From positions 1-14,946 of the forward strand of contig JALRLN010000020.1 in the NCBI GenBank assembly GCA_023254445.1: a DNA stretch of 14,946 nt. Direction: 5' to 3'. The position numbers and the translations under genes were made by a program. Below, piece after piece: positions 5,771 to 13,334 of this stretch; within the stretch, counting starts at the first letter, position 1; the number at the start of each line of letters is the position of its first letter. Origin of the DNA: Candidatus Poseidoniaceae archaeon (lineage in GTDB: Archaea; Thermoplasmatota; Poseidoniia; Poseidoniales; Poseidoniaceae). Below the pieces are notes generated by a model. That model had not been told where the DNA came from. It saw only the letters and a list, made by a program, of their open reading frames with translations, and did not search any database.

Positions 5771-7978
5771 ATGGGACGCAAGGAAGACAACATCAAGAAG
5801 GCGACAGAGGTCATGCACGACCTCCCTCAAATCCGCAACCTCTGCATTGCAGCCCACATCGACCACGGCAAGACCACGCTCTCGGACAACCTCATCGCAG
5901 GGGCCGGGATGATGTCGTCCGACCTCGCTGGCGCGGCCCGTGTGCTTGACTTCGACGAGCAGGAATCGGCTCGCGGCATCACCATCAACGCGGCGAGCGC
6001 GTCCATGGTGCACACCTACGAAAAGCAGGATTTCCTCATCAACCTGATCGACACCCCCGGCCACGTCGACTTCGGTGGCGACGTGACGCGTGCCATGCGC
6101 GCCGTCGACGGCTGCTTCATCCTCGCCTGCGCGGTCGAAGGCCCGATGCCACAGACCGAGACGGTCGTTCGTCAGGCACTCAAAGAGAAGGTCAAGCCGG
6201 TGCTCTTCATCAACAAGGTGGACCGGCTCATCAACGAACTCCAGGTGACCCCTGAGGACATGATGGCCCGTTTCCAAGAGACCATCAAGAAGGTCAACAA
6301 GCTCATCCGTCAGTTCGCGCCTGAGGAGTTCAAGAAATCCTGGCAGGTTGACGTCGGCTCCGGCACCGTGGCCTTTGGGTCCGCGTACCACAACTGGGGC
6401 ATCACCGTGCCCTACATGCAGAAGTCGGGCATCTCGTTCAAGGAGATCTTCGAATACTGCAACAACGAAGACCAGAAGACCCTCGCCAAGAAGGCTCCTG
6501 TGCACGAAGTGCTGCTGGACATGGCCGTCGCTGAACTTCCCAGCCCCGTTCAAGCCCAGCCCTACCGCATCCCCAACATCTGGAACGGCGACATGGACTC
6601 CGCCATTGGCAAGGCCATGCTCACCTGTGACCCCGAGGCCGAACTCGCGATGATGATCACCAAGATTTGGATGGACCCTCACGCTGGTGAAGTCGCTGTT
6701 GGTCGAATCTACTCCGGCGCCATCAACCAAGGCGAGTCGGTCTATGCCATCGGCGCTGCGAAGCCTGAGCGCGTGCAGCAGGTCGCGATGATGGTCGGTG
6801 CCGACCGCATCACCGTCCCCAAGGTCGTCGCTGGCAACATCGCAGCCATCACCGGCATCAAGTCGGCCGCTGCGGGTGTGACGCTTTCCCGGGACAAGGA
6901 CTTCGAGCCCTTCGAAGCCATCCGTCACTACTCGGACCCCGTGGTTACCGTTGCTGTCGAGCCGAAGTCCATGAAGGACCTTCCGAAGTTCATCGACGCT
7001 CTTCGTGCCCTCGCCAAGGCCGACGCCTCGCTGCAGGTCACCACCAATCAGGAAACCGGTGAGGCGTTGCTGGCCGGCATGGGTGAACTGCACCTCGAGA
7101 TCACCACCTACCGCATCGAAGAAGAGCAAGGCATCAAGGTCCAAGTCAGCCCCCCCATCGTGGTCTACCGCGAAGGTTTGGAGTCGAACAACCGTGGGAA
7201 CCCCTTCGAAGGCAAGTCGCCCAACCGCCACAACCGCTTCTTCATCGAGGTCGAAGCCCTCCCCGAAGACGTGGTGCAGGCCCTCCGTGACGGCCACTTC
7301 GGTGACGGCACGGTCCGTGACAAGGACTCCAAGGAAACCGGCGACAAGTTCGCCGAGTTTGGTATGGACAAGGACATGATGCGCAAGATCTACGCGATCA
7401 ACGGCACGAACGTCCTCGTCAACGACACCAAGGGTATTCAGGGCCTCCACGAGACCCGTGAACTCATCATCGAGGCCTTCAACGAAGTGTGCAAGAAGGG
7501 CCCCGTCGCGGACGAACCGATCACCGGCGTCATGGTGCGCGTGGTGGACGCCAAGCTCCACGAAGACGCCATCCACCGCGGACCGGCCCAGACCATCCCT
7601 GCTGTCCGCAACGGCATCAAGGGCGCCATGCTGCGCGGTCGCACCGTCATCATGGAACCGATGCAGAAGGCCTTCGTGTCCGTGCCCAACGACTGGCTCG
7701 GTCAGGTGACCCGCGAGGTGACGAACCGTCGCGGCATCATCGAAGACATGCCCTCGGAAGGCGAGGTGACCACCGTGGTCGGCATCCTCCCCATCGCCGA
7801 GACCTTCGGTTTCTCGAACGACATCCGGGCCGCCTCACAAGGCCGTGCCGTCTGGAACACGGAGAACCTGGGCTTCGAGAAGCTCCCTGAGCACCTCTTC
7901 GACAAGGTCGTTGGTGAGATCCGCACGCGCAAGGGCCTCAAGCCCGAGCCCTACCCCGAGTCCTACTACGCCGAGTGA
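5771..7978 (+). CDS. Translation elongation factor 2 (aEF-2)
   Basis: A 735-residue GTPase that moves tRNA and mRNA through the ribosome after each peptide bond. The GTP-binding motifs are AAHIDHGKTT (27-36), RGITI (68-72), DTPGH (94-98) and NKVD (148-151). The later domains carry GMGELHLEI and, in domain IV, DAIHRGPAQ, where His602 is the residue expected to be changed to diphthamide. This motif separates archaeal/eukaryotic EF-2 from bacterial EF-G. The length matches archaeal EF-2 and no motif is broken. I use ATG 5771 (MGRKEDN) rather than GTG 5762 because the Shine-Dalgarno site GAAGGTGG ends five bases before it and the family N-terminus aligns there. It follows rpsL-rpsG as in many archaea, but with its own apparent promoter. 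EF-1 alpha and rpsJ, common downstream neighbours, are absent; a MOSC gene follows directly. Confidence 0.97.
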   Translation: MGRKEDNIKKATEVMHDLPQIRNLCIAAHIDHGKTTLSDNLIAGAGMMSSDLAGAARVLDFDEQESARGITINAASASMVHTYEKQDFLINLIDTPGHVDFGGDVTRAMRAVDGCFILACAVEGPMPQTETVVRQALKEKVKPVLFINKVDRLINELQVTPEDMMARFQETIKKVNKLIRQFAPEEFKKSWQVDVGSGTVAFGSAYHNWGITVPYMQKSGISFKEIFEYCNNEDQKTLAKKAPVHEVLLDMAVAELPSPVQAQPYRIPNIWNGDMDSAIGKAMLTCDPEAELAMMITKIWMDPHAGEVAVGRIYSGAINQGESVYAIGAAKPERVQQVAMMVGADRITVPKVVAGNIAAITGIKSAAAGVTLSRDKDFEPFEAIRHYSDPVVTVAVEPKSMKDLPKFIDALRALAKADASLQVTTNQETGEALLAGMGELHLEITTYRIEEEQGIKVQVSPPIVVYREGLESNNRGNPFEGKSPNRHNRFFIEVEALPEDVVQALRDGHFGDGTVRDKDSKETGDKFAEFGMDKDMMRKIYAINGTNVLVNDTKGIQGLHETRELIIEAFNEVCKKGPVADEPITGVMVRVVDAKLHEDAIHRGPAQTIPAVRNGIKGAMLRGRTVIMEPMQKAFVSVPNDWLGQVTREVTNRRGIIEDMPSEGEVTTVVGILPIAETFGFSNDIRAASQGRAVWNTENLGFEKLPEHLFDKVVGEIRTRKGLKPEPYPESYYAE

Positions 7979-7983
7979 GCAGG

Positions 7984-8460
7984 ATGGGTGGCGAAGGGAC
8001 GGTTGTGTCCCTTCACGCTGCACCCCAAGGGGGGGTGCCGAAGCCTTCGGTGCCGTGGCTTGATGTCACGTCGCTCGGTTGTGCCGGTGACCTGCAACGG
8101 AACAAACGGCACCATGGAGGCCCACAACGTGCTGTTTGCGTGTATGGGCTTGAACGCCTTGAGGCACTTCGAGACGAAGGCCACCCCATCGACCCCGGCT
8201 CAACGGGTGAAAACGTGCTGATCCATGGTCTTGCATGGTCGGACCTCGCTGCCGGTGATGTGCTTCACCTGGGGCAGGTCACGCTTCGCTTAACGACGGA
8301 GGCTCCACCCTGCTCGACCATCGCGGGTTCGTTTGCAGAAGGGGCCTTCCAGCGCATTTCTGCAGCACAGCACCCGGGTTGGAGCCGCTGGTACGCAGAG
8401 GTGTTGACCGAGGGTCGCATCGAGGTGGGCGACGTGGTCCGTCTCAACTCAAGCGCTTGA
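7984..8460 (+). CDS. MOSC-domain protein
   Basis: A 158-residue stand-alone MOSC domain (molybdenum cofactor sulfurase C-terminal type, as in YiiM/YuaD). The family typically carries sulfur on a conserved Cys for metal-sulfur or molybdenum-cofactor chemistry, or reduces N-hydroxylated compounds with molybdenum cofactor. Visible are GTVVSLHAAPQGGVPK at the N-terminus, HHGGPQRAVCVYG, the hallmark GENVLIHGL (75-83), and PPCSTI with the conserved Cys110. The start is uncertain: ATG 7984 lies six bases after the EF-2 stop, while GTG 7975 would overlap that stop as GTGA and add MSR. Either way it is probably co-transcribed with EF-2, although no functional link is known. Its last 17 bases overlap the convergent isomerase-prenyl synthase gene. 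The exact substrate is not predictable. Confidence 0.88.
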   Translation: MGGEGTVVSLHAAPQGGVPKPSVPWLDVTSLGCAGDLQRNKRHHGGPQRAVCVYGLERLEALRDEGHPIDPGSTGENVLIHGLAWSDLAAGDVLHLGQVTLRLTTEAPPCSTIAGSFAEGAFQRISAAQHPGWSRWYAEVLTEGRIEVGDVVRLNSSA

Positions 8461-10183
8461 GTTGCAGATCGGTCAATTCACGAAGGGCGAGCAGGCCGGG
8501 GCCGTCGGGCAGCTGATCGAGGCACGCGTGCGCTTCGGCATGGAAGGCTTCAGCACGCGCTCGCCCGTACGCGATGGAACCGGAGGCCTCGAGGCCGGCA
8601 TGCGCCGTTGCAATGTCCTCAGCGCTCGCTGCCTCGCCCCGTCCAAGCCCGCGCATCAGGTCTGCCTTCGCGTCGGTGTCGGGTTGGGCAAGGGCATGGA
8701 TGACCATCAGGGTGCGCTTGCCCTGGGCCACGTCTGAGCCTGCAGGTTTACCGAGCGTTTCCGTGTCGGAGGTCACGTCGATGAGGTCGTCCATCAATTG
8801 GAAGCAGAGCCCCATGGTTCGACCCCACTCCCCGAGGCATGCAACGGTCTCGTCGTCTGCACCGCTGAGGAGCGCTCCAAGTTCCGCACAGACCTGAAAC
8901 ATCACTGCAGTCTTTCCCTCAATCATCTCGAGGTACCGTTCCTCCGTCACCTCCGCTGTGCTTTCGAATTCGATGTCCAATTGCTGTCCTTCCGAGACAC
9001 GTCGAACCATCCACGCGATCCGCTCCACGATGGCTGGCATCAGGTCGAGGTCGAAGGCGGGCTCGTCGCACAGGTGCTCGAAGGCGATGGCCAACATCGC
9101 ATCACCGGCGTTGATCGCCGTTGGGACGTCGTAGGCAACGTGGACCGCTGGGCGACCTCGCCGAATCGGGTCGTCGTCCATGATGTCGTCGTGCACGAGG
9201 GTGAAGTTGTGAATGATCTCAATCGCTGCACCAACGTCGAGCATCCCAGCGTGCGTGTCCCCGACCGCCTTGGCCACCAGCCAAGGCAACGAGGCGCGCA
9301 TTCGCTTTCCACCGCCTTCGATCAGGTGCATCATCGCGTCGCCCAAGCGGGGATGGCGGGACGCCCGCAAGCGGCGCTCAATCCGCGTTTCAATGAGGGG
9401 CAGGACCTCCTTGACCGACGTGAGGAGGTCGGCGCCCGTCGCGCCGGGGAGCATGTGACTCACGTCACCCATGTCGTGGATTTCGGGCGTCGACAGGTCC
9501 TTCATGGCCTTCACATCGGTGGCCGTCCACCACGCATCGGTCATGATCCGGGCTGCGATGCAGCGGAACCAAGGCGCCACCGGATGCAAGGGGTCATCGT
9601 CGATCAGCATGTTTTCGAGTTCCTCTCGAGTGACCCACCGAACCTCCGCAACTTCGTTTGGGTTTGGGTCCATTTCGAGGTCGTTCACGCGTCCGAGCAG
9701 CAGGTGGTCGACCTCACGTTCGATCCACGTCGCGTCCTGCCGGGCCTGGTAGCGAAAACGACCGACGTGGACCAAGTCCTCGACCGTGACGGACGTGATG
9801 CCGAGTTCTTGAGCGAGTTTCCGAACGGCTGCTCGACGAACGCCAAGGCCGTCGCGCTCTTCCTGTTCGTCAGGCACGGCCAAGGGGTGAGAGCAGCAGG
9901 TGTTGGCCCAGACGCCGGGGAAGGTGATTTTGTCGTCCGCGCGGCGCTGGAGCAGCAGCCGTTCGTTGCCGTCGATCAGCAGGACCGAAAAGGCGCGGTG
10001 GTAGGCACCAGCCCCTCGATGCGCGGTCGCTTTAGGTGCGCTTCCGCAGGGGACGTCTTGTTCGTCGACGAGGATGAGGGCTTCCGCCATCATCTCGACC
10101 TGCTGAGCATCGAGACCGTGGAGGGCGTCGAGGTCCTCAGCATGCAAAGCCATGCCCGAAGGGTCCACGCGGCGGGTTTTCAT
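8444..10183 (-). CDS. Fused type I isopentenyl-diphosphate isomerase and GGPP-type prenyl synthase
   Basis: One uninterrupted 579-residue frame joins two enzymes. Residues about 30-225 are a type I (Nudix-fold) isopentenyl-diphosphate isomerase: metal-ligand region KATAHRGAGAYHRAF (51-65), WANTCCSHPL (92-101, with the catalytic Cys), and WIEREVDHLL (153-162, with the acid/metal Glu residues). Residues about 250-579 are a trans-prenyl diphosphate synthase: GGKRMR (291-296), first Asp-rich motif DDIMDDD (332-338) followed by RRGRP, GQQLDIEF, and second Asp-rich motif DDLID (465-469). Phe327, five residues before the first motif, is the position known to limit chain length in archaeal GGPP synthase, so C20 product is likely. 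The fusion would make DMAPP and then GGPP for archaeal lipids. The start ATG 10183 overlaps the kinase stop as ATGA; Met11 is a possible alternative. The last 17 bases overlap the MOSC gene. Confidence 0.92.
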   Translation of the reverse strand: MKTRRVDPSGMALHAEDLDALHGLDAQQVEMMAEALILVDEQDVPCGSAPKATAHRGAGAYHRAFSVLLIDGNERLLLQRRADDKITFPGVWANTCCSHPLAVPDEQEERDGLGVRRAAVRKLAQELGITSVTVEDLVHVGRFRYQARQDATWIEREVDHLLLGRVNDLEMDPNPNEVAEVRWVTREELENMLIDDDPLHPVAPWFRCIAARIMTDAWWTATDVKAMKDLSTPEIHDMGDVSHMLPGATGADLLTSVKEVLPLIETRIERRLRASRHPRLGDAMMHLIEGGGKRMRASLPWLVAKAVGDTHAGMLDVGAAIEIIHNFTLVHDDIMDDDPIRRGRPAVHVAYDVPTAINAGDAMLAIAFEHLCDEPAFDLDLMPAIVERIAWMVRRVSEGQQLDIEFESTAEVTEERYLEMIEGKTAVMFQVCAELGALLSGADDETVACLGEWGRTMGLCFQLMDDLIDVTSDTETLGKPAGSDVAQGKRTLMVIHALAQPDTDAKADLMRGLGRGEAASAEDIATAHAGLEASGSIAYGRARAEAFHAEAHACLDQLPDGPGLLALRELTDLQLKRLS

Positions 10184-10995
10184 CCCTTCTGCGCGGGTGG
10201 AAAACGCGTCCCTCGCACGTCTTCGCCGAGAACGGCAGCCCGCAATCGACCTGCAACCTCGCCGTTGACAAAGGAGGTTTCAATTCCAGCAGATGCGATG
10301 CTTTGGGCACGTTGCACCTTGAGCCCGATTCCTCCCGTCACGTCAATGTCCGAGGCATGATGGCCAACGTAGCCTTCGTCCTCCGACCAGACGGAGATCA
10401 ACTCCTGGGGTTCCCCAGCCACCGGAGGACGACGCAAAACGCCATCAGCACCCCCCATGGCAAAGACCACGCGAACGACGTTTGGCAGTTCCATGGCGCA
10501 GCGGTACACAAGGTCGTCGCCGGAAAGAATGCCAAATTCCTTTGGCCCGTGCACGGGAACAACGTCGCCCCAGGTCACTGGTGTGCGGTGGTCCGGCACA
10601 AGGCGCAGGACGTCGCCTTTGAACGAGGGGCCCGTTCCTTCGGCCCACGCGTGCGGTGGATGGCTGCTCGTGGTGAGCCCCGCAGCACCCAAGGCCGAAC
10701 ACACCTCCTTCGAAAGGAGCATCATGTCTTCACGGACACGCGCGACAGCCTCGTCCTGTGAGGTGCAATCGTCCCCACCGACGGCATCCGACCTGCCGTC
10801 GGCCAGCGCCCATTGTTTCGCTCGAAGGTGTCCGAAGGACCCTGCACCGTGGACGAGCACCACGCGGACCCCGTGCTGTTCGGCCTCCGCCACCTCGGCG
10901 GTCAGCCGATGGATCACCTCCGATTTGCTCGTCGTGAGCATGGCTTTCTCGGTGATCAGCCCCCCACCGAGTTTGACCACCACCAAGGGGACCAT
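10180..10995 (-). CDS. Isopentenyl phosphate kinase
   Basis: A 271-residue amino-acid-kinase-fold protein. It phosphorylates isopentenyl phosphate with ATP to IPP, the last phosphorylation of the archaeal mevalonate pathway. Motifs are VVVKLGGGLIT (5-15), HGAGSFGH (49-56) with the family's phosphate-binding His56 (the His that separates this kinase from other members), TWGDVVP (141-147), and DVTGGIGLKV (218-227). The length fits the roughly 260-residue family. I start at ATG 10995, which gives the expected N-terminal MVPLVVVKLGG. The frame stays open upstream to 11226, but that part has no ATG near the domain and runs antisense to the zinc-ribbon gene. The stop overlaps the start of the isomerase-prenyl synthase gene by 4 bases, so the product of this kinase and the enzyme that uses it are made together. 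Confidence 0.92.
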   Translation of the reverse strand: MVPLVVVKLGGGLITEKAMLTTSKSEVIHRLTAEVAEAEQHGVRVVLVHGAGSFGHLRAKQWALADGRSDAVGGDDCTSQDEAVARVREDMMLLSKEVCSALGAAGLTTSSHPPHAWAEGTGPSFKGDVLRLVPDHRTPVTWGDVVPVHGPKEFGILSGDDLVYRCAMELPNVVRVVFAMGGADGVLRRPPVAGEPQELISVWSEDEGYVGHHASDIDVTGGIGLKVQRAQSIASAGIETSFVNGEVAGRLRAAVLGEDVRGTRFPPAQKG

Positions 10996-11067
10996 GCCCC
11001 GCCCACTGGCTTCGGCTTCATGAGGCTGCTCGCGAGGGTTGAAGACCGATGTGGGGCAGGTTCGGCC

Positions 11068-11394
11068 ATGACGGACGTTCCGACCGTTGACCTGCTGTTG
11101 CGGCACTTGCAGGCCGAACTTGAGGCGAGCGCGTCCATTCCCGACCCGCACGAACGGGGGCAGCGTCAGCGCCGGCTGGAAGCAGCCATCCAAGAGGCCA
11201 TTCTGTTCAACACGCGCTTTGCCCAACGTGTTCGCTTAGGGCTCGACCCAACCGTGGTGGTGGACGCGCACGGCCACGACGCTGAGCGTGGTCCAGTTCC
11301 CAGCGTGGTGGTGGGTGCGGCCGGAGCCTGTGAGCACTGCGCAGCACCGCTCGACCCGGACCTGGATTTCTGCGCCAGGTGCGGAGGTCGTTGA
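11068..11394 (+). CDS. Small zinc-ribbon protein
   Basis: A 108-residue protein I do not recognise. The N-terminal 60 residues are helical and charged (VDLLLRHLQAELEAS, then RQRRLEAAIQEAILFNTRF), perhaps a short coiled coil. The C-terminus ends in a zinc ribbon with paired cysteines, CEHC and CARC, 11 residues apart, closing in GGR. Such modules often mediate protein or nucleic acid contacts. I start at ATG 11068; an in-frame ATG at 11020 would add 16 residues without visible support. The gene is divergent from the isopentenyl phosphate kinase (72 bases between starts) and its stop lies one base from the end of the convergent KptA gene. No membrane segment is seen. Confidence 0.72.
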   Translation: MTDVPTVDLLLRHLQAELEASASIPDPHERGQRQRRLEAAIQEAILFNTRFAQRVRLGLDPTVVVDAHGHDAERGPVPSVVVGAAGACEHCAAPLDPDLDFCARCGGR

Positions 11395-11395
11395 T

Positions 11396-12079
11396 TCACT
11401 CTTCTTCGTCCCAACGGGCGAAGGTGTCCTGAATTGCGGGGTCGTCCGCCTCGACTTGGAAGAGCGCCGACGGCGGAACTTCCTCCGTCAGGAACACCGT
11501 GGTGCCGGCCCGGAAGATGGTGTGGCCTTCGGCGATCGCGCGGATCGTGTCGACTTCAAGGATGGCAGGCCGGTCGATGCGCACGCGACCGGCTTCCAAG
11601 GCGTTGGCGATGGTCAGCGAGAGGTGGATGTGCTTGCGGCTTCCCGACAGGATGCCGAATTGGAGCAAGGAGTCCACTTCGCCCTGTTCGCATGGCCAGT
11701 AGAGCGCATCGGGAATGTCGTCGGTGGGGAGGTCGAGTTCAATCTCAATCGAATGGCCATAGGTCGCCCGAATCATCTCGTTCTCAACCTGCCAACGGCC
11801 CTTTTCGTCGGCGTTCGCGATGGCCTCAAAGTGCCATGCGCGAACCCAATGCAGGTGGCGACGGCTGTTGGCGATGGCGTTGGACAGGTCCCGGGTCGCG
11901 ACCCATCCGTTGATGTCCATGTCCACGTCGAACTTCTCCGGAGCGTGGCGGAGCACAAGCGCGAGAATCCGGCCCAAGGAGCCTGCTTCGCGGTCGGACA
12001 TGATGAACTTCCCTTCCTCGTTGCAAACCGGGCAGTTGGTCCCAGAGAAGTGCCCGTGGCTCTTGCATTGACGCAGCAT
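11396..12079 (-). CDS. kptA: RNA 2'-phosphotransferase (Tpt1/KptA family) with N-terminal zinc finger
   Basis: A 227-residue protein of the family that removes a 2'-phosphate from RNA with NAD+, releasing ADP-ribose 1'',2''-cyclic phosphate; in eukaryotes it finishes tRNA splicing. Core motifs are present: LVLRHAP (41-47, Arg44), IRATYGHS (103-110, Arg104 and His109) and SRKHIHLS (147-154, Arg148). The usual LYHGT is replaced by LYWPCEQ (127-132), which I recall as similar in the archaeal subgroup (LYYP). Residues 5-19 hold a putative zinc finger, CKSHGHF then CPVC, also seen in archaeal relatives. I start at ATG 12079 because GGAGG lies nine bases upstream; an earlier ATG at 12106 would add nine residues. 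It is divergent from the thiolase gene. Confidence 0.88.
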   Translation of the reverse strand: MLRQCKSHGHFSGTNCPVCNEEGKFIMSDREAGSLGRILALVLRHAPEKFDVDMDINGWVATRDLSNAIANSRRHLHWVRAWHFEAIANADEKGRWQVENEMIRATYGHSIEIELDLPTDDIPDALYWPCEQGEVDSLLQFGILSGSRKHIHLSLTIANALEAGRVRIDRPAILEVDTIRAIAEGHTIFRAGTTVFLTEEVPPSALFQVEADDPAIQDTFARWDEEE

Positions 12080-12087
12080 GGCAGGGT

Positions 12088-12093
12088 GCCTCC
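12088..12093 (-). promoter_or_regulatory. Shine-Dalgarno site of kptA
   Basis: On the minus strand GGAGG precedes ATG 12079 with about nine bases between. It is the reason for preferring this start over ATG 12106. Confidence 0.5.
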
Positions 12094-12164
12094 GCGCCAC
12101 GTTCATTACATCATCGGCCCGAACCGACCGCGATGGTCAAGTGCCCGCGAAGCGTGCAAGGGCC

Positions 12165-13334
12165 ATGGTCGATGTGGCGGTCGTTGGAGCGGGCCAGACC
12201 GCCTTTGGTCAGCACCCCGGCGCGATGAAGGACATGTGGTCCGAGGCGGTGCGTGCGTGCGTGGACAGCGTCGACGGGGACCTACGCCTCAGCGACGTCG
12301 ACGAACTCTTCCTCGGCTCAACAGCGTTTGGTGGCGGCCAACTCGGGAACACCGCTGCCTACCTTGGTGAACATGCGGGCATGGCAGGGGTTCCAGCACG
12401 CCGGGTGGAAAACGCCTGTGCCTCCTCAGGCTTCGCCCTTCGAGACGGCTGGGCGGCCATCGCCAGTGGTCGAGCAGACCTCGTGGTTGTCGGCGGCCTT
12501 GAGACCATGAACGACCTCACGCCAGAACGAAAGCGCTACTGGTTGGGGGTGTCCGGTGACACCGAATGGGAGCGGCTTGCGGGGCTGACGTTTCCCGGGA
12601 CCTATGCGCTCATGGCGCGGCGTCATGCGCACGAGCACGGGAGCACCCACGACGATCTCGTCCATATCAGCGTGAAGAACCACGCACACGCCCTTGACAA
12701 CGAGCATGCTCACCTTCGCAAGGCGGTTCCGTTCGAAAAAGCCGCTGCGGGAGCGATGATCGCGGACCCGCTGACGCTGTACGATTGTTGCCCGACCTCC
12801 GACGGCGCCGCTTGCCTCGTCCTGGCCTCTGCGGACCTCGCAAGGTCCCTGACCGATACACCCGTATGGATGCGCGGTTCAGGCGCGGCTTCCGACCACC
12901 TCGCCCTTCACGACCGACCCTCGCTCACGACCCTTCCAGCAACGAAGAAGGCTGCAGCGCAGGCCTATGCAGCGGCAGGCCTCGGGCCGAAGGACCTTGA
13001 CCTGGCGGAAGTGCACGATTGCTTCACCATCGCCGAGCTGCTGGCGACGGAAGACCTTGGTTTGGCCGAGGTGGGCGAAGGCGGAACCTTCGCGCGGGAA
13101 GGTCGCGGGCGACGAAACGAGGGACGCACCACCGTGAACGGTTCTGGAGGCCTCAAAGCGAAGGGTCACCCGCTCGGTGCGACGGGGGCCGGTCAGGTGG
13201 TCGAGGTCTTCAAGCAACTCAGGGAGCAGGCTGGCGCTCGTCAGGTTCGGGACGCCGAATGTGCGCTCACGCACAACGTGGGCGGTTCTGGCGCAACATG
13301 CGCCGTCCACATCTTCGGGAGGGACCGAGCATGA
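12165..13334 (+). CDS. Thiolase-family acetyl-CoA acetyltransferase (archaeal, DUF35-partnered type)
   Basis: A 389-residue thiolase-fold enzyme. The nucleophilic Cys85 sits in ENACASSG (83-89). The catalytic His motifs are HDCFT (284-288) and GGLKAKGHPLGATG (328-341, His335), and HNVGGSG (370-376) is near the C-terminus where classical thiolases have a Cys-containing CxG motif. This form is usual in archaeal thiolases and the SCP-x-like group. In archaea such an enzyme makes acetoacetyl-CoA within a complex with HMG-CoA synthase bridged by a DUF35 protein, channelling the intermediate into the mevalonate pathway. The next gene, overlapping by ATGA, is a DUF35 protein, supporting that role, though an HMG-CoA synthase gene is not visible here. 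A role in fatty-acid or steroid-type beta-oxidation is the alternative. I start at ATG 12165 (MVDVAVVGAG); the open frame extends to 12078 without motif support. Confidence 0.88.
   Translation: MVDVAVVGAGQTAFGQHPGAMKDMWSEAVRACVDSVDGDLRLSDVDELFLGSTAFGGGQLGNTAAYLGEHAGMAGVPARRVENACASSGFALRDGWAAIASGRADLVVVGGLETMNDLTPERKRYWLGVSGDTEWERLAGLTFPGTYALMARRHAHEHGSTHDDLVHISVKNHAHALDNEHAHLRKAVPFEKAAAGAMIADPLTLYDCCPTSDGAACLVLASADLARSLTDTPVWMRGSGAASDHLALHDRPSLTTLPATKKAAAQAYAAAGLGPKDLDLAEVHDCFTIAELLATEDLGLAEVGEGGTFAREGRGRRNEGRTTVNGSGGLKAKGHPLGATGAGQVVEVFKQLREQAGARQVRDAECALTHNVGGSGATCAVHIFGRDRA

Noticed and set aside
5753..7576. 607-codon minus-strand open frame opposite the EF-2 gene
   Set aside because: It is a low-complexity Val/Leu/Asp/Gly/His-rich shadow created by strong codon bias in a GC-rich gene; it has no domain or start signal.
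8798..10360. 520-codon plus-strand open frame opposite the isomerase-prenyl synthase gene
   Set aside because: It has no recognisable motifs, while the opposite strand carries two complete enzyme domains.
11288..12370. 360-codon plus-strand open frame opposite kptA
   Set aside because: It crosses the zinc-ribbon, KptA and thiolase genes out of frame or antisense; the KptA motifs on the other strand are clear.
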